From contig JAPONP010000021.1 in assembly GCA_026713835.1 (NCBI GenBank), positions 1 to 38,054 of the forward strand: DNA of 38,054 nt, read 5' to 3'. Positions 32,760-38,054 of the stretch are shown here, piece after piece. A model generated the notes under the pieces. That model saw only the letters and a program-made list of their open reading frames with translations. It was not told the origin of the DNA and ran no database searches. The position numbers were made by a program, and so were the translations under genes. Position 1 is the stretch's first letter. Each line of letters starts with the position of its first letter. This stretch comes from Bacteriovoracales bacterium. Its GTDB lineage: Bacteria; Bdellovibrionota; Bacteriovoracia; Bacteriovoracales; Bacteriovoracaceae.

Positions 32760-34127
32760 TCATTTAATGTAGTCGAAAAATGAAGACAACGCAAAAGAAA
32801 GCTCAAATTTTGGGCCCACGAGATAATGGAAGACTAAATTCGTCGATTGATCCCAAAGCAAAACCTCGTGATCGAGATAGAGAAAATGCAATTCTCGCCC
32901 TTCTATTTCAACCATAAAAAAAGGGGCCCGGTTATGAAAGCGATCCTTTAGCTCTTCCGTCACCTTTTGAACACGCTGGGCCTCTAGGTTTCGATCCGAT
33001 CCAAAAATGAGAATGAAAAGCCTTTGAAAGGCTTTGGTTTTAGGATGAATCTTTGGACTTAGACTCTCCACACGAAATTCTTTTGAAAAAGGAATTCTAA
33101 ACGATTCTTTTTTCTTTCGATCACTCAAAGAAAAAGTCAGCGTCGTTTTGTCATCAAACTCTTTTCCAAAGGGCCTTTTAAGCCAAAAATCTTGAACATT
33201 GGTGAAAAAAATCGAGGTCTCTAAAGGAAAAAGTTCGTAAACGATCTTTTGGTGGGGAACGAAGTAACCCTCTTTATCGCCGTATTTTTTAAAGAGGTTT
33301 AGCTCTCCTCCTAAAATCCCCACCCATTTGATGGTGGAGACTTTTTCCTTGAGAATATCTTTAAGGGGGAAAATTCGCTTGGCCTTGAGAGATTTTAAGC
33401 GACGATAAAAATCTGTAAATCTATCCCGGTTGTAATCGAGTCCTGAAAGTATGATGGGAGTTGTGCGAAACTCGTTCATAGAGAAATCAAAACGCCTATT
33501 TCTTTTATTATCCACGGTGATTTTTTCCACCGGAGAAAATGTTTCAAAAAGATTGAGTCTATGAAAAAAGGATTCTCCTAGAGAGAAGAGCTGAACAATC
33601 TTTAAATAAGGGGCCAAATCATCGTCAATACTCGGATTATAGGCCTTTAAGCGAGGGGCATTGTTAAAGCACAAAAAGAGTCGTTTAGGCCCATCTCCTT
33701 CTTTCATTCGCATATAAAAGGCCTTGGAGAAATCTGTTTTACCTCCCAATTCGTAAATGATCTTTCTATCGGAAAAAATAAAAGTCAACCTATGGCGAAA
33801 ACCCGACTCCATCATTTTTTTGTCTTCAAGGGAAATTTGAGAAAGTTCTATTTCTCTTTGAATTTTAATATGAGAGAGAGAATATAAAAATTGATCGAAT
33901 TTACCTTTATCGACAGGGAGTCCACTTTCTTGAATTTGAGGACGATCCGAAAACTCTATAGTATATTGTGAGAGATGAATCTTTTGGATATTAGAGGTAT
34001 CCCCTTTAAGAAGTGTCGATTGTTTATTTTTTTCGAGTTCTCTATAGTAACGCCCCAACTCCTCGTGTCTATAAGTAAAAATGAGAAGAGCAATAAGAAC
34101 AAAAAAGAGAACGAGAATTTTTTTCAT
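32760..34127 (-). CDS. DUF4340-like membrane-anchored protein of the Gld-type ABC cluster
   Basis: The 455-residue product begins with a membrane anchor (MKKILVLFFVLIALLIFTY), with the rest periplasmic or external. The body is a series of beta-rich repeats (IQKIHL..YTIEFS, RLTFIFSDRKIIYELGG, TLTFSLSDRKKKESFRI) typical of DUF4340 proteins, which are usually encoded right after GldG-like genes. Its ATG overlaps the GldG-like stop (ATGA). Role unknown; presumably it works with the transporter. Family call is from arrangement and sequence style. Confidence 0.65.
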   Translation of the reverse strand: MKKILVLFFVLIALLIFTYRHEELGRYYRELEKNKQSTLLKGDTSNIQKIHLSQYTIEFSDRPQIQESGLPVDKGKFDQFLYSLSHIKIQREIELSQISLEDKKMMESGFRHRLTFIFSDRKIIYELGGKTDFSKAFYMRMKEGDGPKRLFLCFNNAPRLKAYNPSIDDDLAPYLKIVQLFSLGESFFHRLNLFETFSPVEKITVDNKRNRRFDFSMNEFRTTPIILSGLDYNRDRFTDFYRRLKSLKAKRIFPLKDILKEKVSTIKWVGILGGELNLFKKYGDKEGYFVPHQKIVYELFPLETSIFFTNVQDFWLKRPFGKEFDDKTTLTFSLSDRKKKESFRIPFSKEFRVESLSPKIHPKTKAFQRLFILIFGSDRNLEAQRVQKVTEELKDRFHNRAPFFMVEIEGRELHFLYLDHEVLLWDQSTNLVFHYLVGPKFELSFALSSFFDYIK

Positions 34128-35656
34128 AGCTTCATTTTTCTTCGATAACAAAAAACGGCCATAGTCAAAAAAATGAGCGGCATAAATATAACGGAAAAAT
34201 AGAATAAAACGTTCATGGCCGGAGCAGAAAAAATGGGTTTTTCATGAGAACTTTTAGGGCGAGAAAAGCTAATCAAATCATTTTGTTCCAATAACCAACT
34301 TACAGCATTGGAAAAGAGAAGAAAATTGTTTTGAAAATCAAAATATCGATTATAAACAAAAGAAGAATTGCCAATCAATAGAACTCTCCCCTTTTCGGAT
34401 TGAGAAGCTCCCATAACCGTAACGGGACCCATGAGATCACTTTGCCCGTTAAAACTGACTTTTTTCTTTTTCACTTCGTCAAAATTTCTTTCGGCCCAAC
34501 TTTTGGGAAATCTCGATGTTTGAGCTAAACGAAATATATCGGTTTTTGAATCCTTCAAAAATTGAATAGAGGAAACCAAAGGGAAAAAAACCTCTCCTTC
34601 CATCCCCGCCGTCACCGGATGTTGCAAGTCAAAGGCCTTGATGACGGGGATTGATCCCCCCGAGTCGGGAACGGATGAGAGGGAATCCACGACGAGGTCA
34701 TTGGCAATCGTGATCGATCTTTCTTTTGCCATAAGGTTTCTAAGTTTTGTAAAGGGATCAAAATGAATTTGGGGATCGAGGGCCATCATCAAATTTCCCT
34801 TCTTTTGAAGAAATTTTTGAAGAGAGTTCAATTCCTTTTCTGTAAGTCCATCCTTGGGCCCCCAGAGAACAGCGACGGAAGACTCCAAAGAAATTTTACC
34901 CAACTCATCAAAAGAAATTTCATCGACCTTATGCCCTTCCGATTCCAGGTAGTTTTTGAGTTTGGAAAGCCCATCCGGTTTTTCCGCATTGATCGAAGCA
35001 CTACGATGCCCTTGAATAAAAGAAATGACACTTTCACGATTTCTCAACACTTTCAATAAAGAGTTTGTAATGCCCCTTTCCGAATAATCTAAAAACTTAA
35101 CGCTTCGATCTTTAAAATCTACTTTAATTTGGCCGTATTTTTTGATTTGATCCCGCTTGACCTTTAGAGGATTGATCTCAGGATCGATAAGTTCCACCTT
35201 CAAAAGCGAATTTTCCAGGCGGTAAAGCTCTAAAAGGGCCAAAATAGCCGTGGCATTTTTTCTCTTAGCATACACTTTAAAAGAGATGGGATGTTCAATT
35301 TTTTTAAGGATTTGAATAGTTTGCTTATGGAGAGAATTGATTTTATTCGATGTTAAATCCCATTGAAAAGGGTTTTTATAAACCAAGTAATTGATAAGTC
35401 CAAAGATGCAAAAAAGCAAAAAGGCCTGAACTGAATAACGCATAAGATGTTGGTAATGGGTACTTTTGAGATATCTTTCAACCCCCTGCCTCTTTTTAAA
35501 AATAAGGATCGTCGTGAGGCAAAGGGTAAAAATACATACGGATATATTGAGAGCAATATAGCTTGGAAGAACCAACCACAAAAAAAGACAAAGAAGATAG
35601 AGAATAAAATTGACCCCAAAAAGAAATTGATCGATGAGTTTTTCTAATGAAGTCAT
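34124..35656 (-). CDS. GldG-like ABC transporter auxiliary protein
   Basis: The 510-residue product has three N-terminal membrane segments (about 15-60 and 70-92), a large extracytoplasmic part and a C-terminal membrane helix (about 483-505). The N-terminal part resembles the ABC_transp_aux domain: FQWDLTSNKINSLHKQTIQILKKI then ISFKVYAK (the usual 'D.T....SLS..T...L..L..PV.....'), and later VLWGPKDGLTEKELNSLQKFLQKKGNLMMALDP. Such proteins accompany ABC-2 permeases in gliding and polysaccharide systems. ATG 35656 shares one base with the permease stop (TAATG). Confidence 0.82.
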   Translation of the reverse strand: MTSLEKLIDQFLFGVNFILYLLCLFLWLVLPSYIALNISVCIFTLCLTTILIFKKRQGVERYLKSTHYQHLMRYSVQAFLLFCIFGLINYLVYKNPFQWDLTSNKINSLHKQTIQILKKIEHPISFKVYAKRKNATAILALLELYRLENSLLKVELIDPEINPLKVKRDQIKKYGQIKVDFKDRSVKFLDYSERGITNSLLKVLRNRESVISFIQGHRSASINAEKPDGLSKLKNYLESEGHKVDEISFDELGKISLESSVAVLWGPKDGLTEKELNSLQKFLQKKGNLMMALDPQIHFDPFTKLRNLMAKERSITIANDLVVDSLSSVPDSGGSIPVIKAFDLQHPVTAGMEGEVFFPLVSSIQFLKDSKTDIFRLAQTSRFPKSWAERNFDEVKKKKVSFNGQSDLMGPVTVMGASQSEKGRVLLIGNSSFVYNRYFDFQNNFLLFSNAVSWLLEQNDLISFSRPKSSHEKPIFSAPAMNVLFYFSVIFMPLIFLTMAVFCYRRKMKL

Positions 35657-36390
35657 TACCAATTCCTAGAATCCAAAGAAGCCATCAAAAGGAACCAAAA
35701 GAAACTAAAAAAGCTCATATAATAAACCAAATCGTAACTTCTTATCGTTCCTCTGGAGAAGGGTTCATAATGAGAACCCAGCGAAAGATAATCAAATATC
35801 TGGGAGACAAGAAAGTTTTGAGAGGTTTGTGCCGTCCAAGAAAAAGACATAAAAAACAAAAGCCCAAAAATTCCTAAAATCCCGGCCAATGCCGTATTTT
35901 TGGTTAGAGATGAACAAAATTGACTAAAGACCAAACAACATATTCCGTGAAGAAAAACCCCAATATAACCGCTCAAAATCGATGCGGTATTTTGATAACC
36001 GCTCATAAAAAGAATCAAAGGAAAAATGAAGGTAAGAGTCAAAAAAAAGACCATGACAACCGCTCCTGAAAGAATTTTAGCCGTGACAATTTGTCGATCG
36101 GAAAGGGGAGAAAGGAAGAGGAGATTGATCGTGGCCTGCCTTTTCTCTTCACTAAAGGATTTCATGGAAAGAAGGGGGATAATAAAAATCAAAAGGGCAT
36201 TGATATTGCCAAATAAAGGCCTTATTACGGCGGATTCAATGGAGATATTTTGAAGGCGATTGGCCTCTAAAAATAAACTAAAAAAGAGATACCCAAGCAT
36301 CCCGGAAAAGATAGCGGCCAAAATATAGATCATAGGAGAGGTGAAGCGAGATTTTATTTCTCTCGCATAAAGTAGAAAAATAGCATTCAT
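35656..36390 (-). CDS. ABC-2 type permease (GldF-like)
   Basis: The 244-residue integral membrane protein has six helices, with the typical start REIKSRFTSPMIYILAAIF and the EEKRQATINLLFLSPLSDRQIVTAKIL coupling segment after helix 2 that contacts the ATPase. Matches GldF/NosY-like permeases. ATG 36390 overlaps the ATPase stop (ATGA). With the ATPase and GldG-like protein it would form an export or envelope-acting ABC complex; the cargo is unknown. Confidence 0.88.
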   Translation of the reverse strand: MNAIFLLYAREIKSRFTSPMIYILAAIFSGMLGYLFFSLFLEANRLQNISIESAVIRPLFGNINALLIFIIPLLSMKSFSEEKRQATINLLFLSPLSDRQIVTAKILSGAVVMVFFLTLTFIFPLILFMSGYQNTASILSGYIGVFLHGICCLVFSQFCSSLTKNTALAGILGIFGLLFFMSFSWTAQTSQNFLVSQIFDYLSLGSHYEPFSRGTIRSYDLVYYMSFFSFFWFLLMASLDSRNW

Positions 36391-37316
36391 TGTTTTTCCA
36401 TTAAATCGATAAAAATTTCTTCAAGATCCGTCTCCCCTCTTTTCATCTCAAAAATATCCACTCCATTTTCCACAAGTCGTCGGCAAAGTCGAGGCGCCAA
36501 CTCCTCTTCTTGAGAAGGAGAAATGACAATCGTTTTCTTTTGATCCTCTTGGCGAACGATACGATAATCTCCATATCCATCAAGGGCCTTGGCCAAGACC
36601 TGATCCTCTCCCTTGACCAGAATTTCAAACGGTTTTTTTTGAGCGAATCTTTTTTTAACCCTTCCATAAGAATCGCTTAGAACCAGTCGGCCGTCTCGAA
36701 TGACGGTAATCTCATCACAGAGTTGTTCCACCTCCCCTAGATGATGGGAAGAAAACATCACCGTGTGGCCTTCGCGAAGATCTGAGATCAGCTTTCTAAT
36801 CTCGACGATGGACTTGGGATCAAGGCCCACAGCCGGCTCATCGAGGATGAGAACGGGAGGGTCAAAGATCAAAGCAGAGGCCATGCCCACCCGTTGTTTA
36901 AATCCTTTGGAAAGATGATCGATGAGACGCCTCTCGACTTCTTTAAGGTTCATTTTTTCCAAAGCCTTATCCACTTGGCCTTTGGCCTTGGGTTTTGACG
37001 TGAAGTAAAGACGGGCCCTAAAGAGGAGAAAATCTTTGACCGTCATATCCCCGTAAAGGGGAGGAATTTCCGGTAAAAACCCAAGATTTCTTCTCACGAA
37101 AAAGGAATTTTCTAGGGTTTCTTTCCCCATGATATAGGCCTTCCCCTCCGTTTGTTTGATAAGACCGCTTAGGATATTCATGGTCGTACTCTTTCCCGCA
37201 CCGTTTGGGCCTAAAAATCCGTGAATGGTGTTTGGGGAAATCGAAAGATTAAAGTTCTTTAGGGCCGTCTTTCCGGGATAGGTTTTCGTGAGATTATCGG
37301 CGACGATAGCATCCAC
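36387..37316 (-). CDS. ABC transporter ATP-binding protein (GldA-like)
   Basis: The 309-residue cytoplasmic ATPase has Walker A GPNGAGKST near residue 36, the Q-loop region LGFLPEIPPLYGDMTV, signature LSKGFKQRVGMA, Walker B VLILDEPAVGLDP, and the H-loop MFSSHHLGEVE. The LSKGxxQR signature and the C-terminal extension ending ETDLEEIFIDLM are usual for GldA/CcmA-like exporters. The start is GTG 37316 with AGAGG at proper spacing. It begins 8 bases after the HMG-CoA lyase stop. Confidence 0.93.
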   Translation of the reverse strand: MDAIVADNLTKTYPGKTALKNFNLSISPNTIHGFLGPNGAGKSTTMNILSGLIKQTEGKAYIMGKETLENSFFVRRNLGFLPEIPPLYGDMTVKDFLLFRARLYFTSKPKAKGQVDKALEKMNLKEVERRLIDHLSKGFKQRVGMASALIFDPPVLILDEPAVGLDPKSIVEIRKLISDLREGHTVMFSSHHLGEVEQLCDEITVIRDGRLVLSDSYGRVKKRFAQKKPFEILVKGEDQVLAKALDGYGDYRIVRQEDQKKTIVISPSQEEELAPRLCRRLVENGVDIFEMKRGETDLEEIFIDLMEKQ

Positions 37317-37324
37317 TTCGACCT

Positions 37325-38054
37325 CTACCGATTCTTGTTTTGAAGGGCTTGATAAACCTTAGAGTGGCCGGAACTTCCTACTTTTTCCAAAATAAAACTT
37401 GAAGCGTGGGCCAAGAGTTCCAAATCAATTCCCGTTTTAAGGCCTAGGGAGTGCATCAAATAGACCACATCTTCCGTGGCCACATTGCCCGTGGCCCCAT
37501 CCGCATAAGGGCATCCTCCAAGACCTGCGGCGGAGGCATCGTAAATGCGGACTCCCCTCTCAAGACCGGCCAAGATATTGGGCAAAGCCAACGACCAGGT
37601 GTCGTGAAAGTGGAGGGCCACATAAGAAAGATCCATGACCTTCGAGACTTCTCTTAAAAAAAGATCCACCTGTTTGGGATTGGCCACGCCGATGGTGTCT
37701 CCGAGGGCCACTTCCTTGACTCCAATATCCAAAAGCTTTTCGAGTACGTTCATCAATTGATAGGGGCGTTCCATTTTCCCTTCGTAAGGGCAACCAAAAA
37801 CCGTGGATATATACACCCTCAATCGAGACTTGGAGGACGGGCCCAGTCTTTCCATGATACGGGAGATGCGCTGGATGGATTCGGAAATATCCGCATTGAT
37901 ATTTCTTTGACTAAAGGTTTCGGAAGTGGCCGTCAAAAGGGAAAAGAAATCGGCTTTGACCTTTAAGGCCTTCTCTAAACCTTTGAGGTTGGGAATGAGA
38001 ACCGGAAAATCTATTCCTTTAAGTTTTGGTGTTTCGGTCAGTCTTGAAAAAAGT
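37325..38054 (-). CDS. Hydroxymethylglutaryl-CoA lyase, 5' part cut by window edge
   Basis: Cleaves HMG-CoA to acetoacetate and acetyl-CoA, the last step of leucine breakdown. The frame is open to the window edge, so the N-terminus is missing; about 242 codons are seen, beginning LFSRLTETPKLKGIDFPVL. Visible motifs are PVLIPNLKGLEKAL, TATSETFSQRNIN, GCPYEGKM, GDTIGVANP, HFHDTWSLALPN (metal-binding His pair), GLGGCPYADGATGNVATEDVVY with the active-site Cys, and a GID..LL tail. These are diagnostic for the family. It is followed after 8 bases by the ABC ATPase gene. No other leucine-degradation genes are in the window. Confidence 0.92.
   Translation of the reverse strand, partial: LFSRLTETPKLKGIDFPVLIPNLKGLEKALKVKADFFSLLTATSETFSQRNINADISESIQRISRIMERLGPSSKSRLRVYISTVFGCPYEGKMERPYQLMNVLEKLLDIGVKEVALGDTIGVANPKQVDLFLREVSKVMDLSYVALHFHDTWSLALPNILAGLERGVRIYDASAAGLGGCPYADGATGNVATEDVVYLMHSLGLKTGIDLELLAHASSFILEKVGSSGHSKVYQALQNKNR

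Overview
The window looks like a chromosomal segment from a Gram-negative bacterium, most likely a Bdellovibrionota/Oligoflexia-type (predatory 'deltaproteobacterial') lineage. That assignment is inference. It rests on a lipoprotein chaperone (LolA), GT9 and heptose-kinase-like LPS genes, a Gld-type ABC system, a very large exported repeat protein and frequent TTG/GTG starts. I see no rRNA, tRNA or CRISPR array, and no stretch longer than about 200 bases between genes.

Layout. Bases 1-351 (minus) are the N-terminal part of a glycosyltransferase family 9 gene. Bases 390-7354 (plus) carry a PQQ-type sugar dehydrogenase, dapF and a membrane-anchored cytochrome c, then smc and a LolA-like gene. 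A DUF6580-like membrane protein (minus) faces a tightly packed plus-strand set: Nudix hydrolase, polytopic membrane protein, zinc-ribbon membrane protein and alpha/beta hydrolase. From 10.5 to 22.0 kb the content becomes accessory: two DUF4143-type AAA ATPases, an 1802-residue exported repeat protein, a Fic protein, a subtilisin-like protease and a small winged-helix regulator. Repeats and palindromes mark this stretch. From 22.0 to 26.2 kb (minus) lies an overlapping operon: aldo/keto reductase, GT2 glycosyltransferase, histone-deacetylase-family hydrolase and HAD 5'-nucleotidase. From 26.2 to 28.9 kb (plus) lie a nucleosidase translationally coupled to a spore-photoproduct-lyase-like radical SAM protein, and a coiled-coil PD-(D/E)XK protein. 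From 29.0 to 38.05 kb (minus) everything reads one way: HMG-CoA lyase (cut by the window edge), ABC ATPase, permease, GldG-like protein, DUF4340-like protein, a membrane protein, thymidine kinase, hypoxanthine phosphoribosyltransferase, GHMP kinase and a Cys-rich hypothetical protein.

Most notable signals. (1) A 116-bp miniature element with 10-bp terminal inverted repeats and a perfect 8-bp target duplication sits exactly at the Fic stop codon. A partial second copy supplies the stop codon of a gene at 29 kb. (2) The giant exported protein is built as two copies of a block, each a roughly 65-residue motif followed by five helical repeats in near-matching register. (3) Both DUF4143 ATPases have a perfect 10-bp inverted repeat whose right arm ends in the start codon. 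(4) A perfect 40-bp palindrome lies at the -35 of a predicted leaderless winged-helix gene. (5) The radical SAM protein has an SPL-like cluster motif but seems to lack the catalytic Cys, and is coupled to a nucleosidase with a long C-terminal extension.
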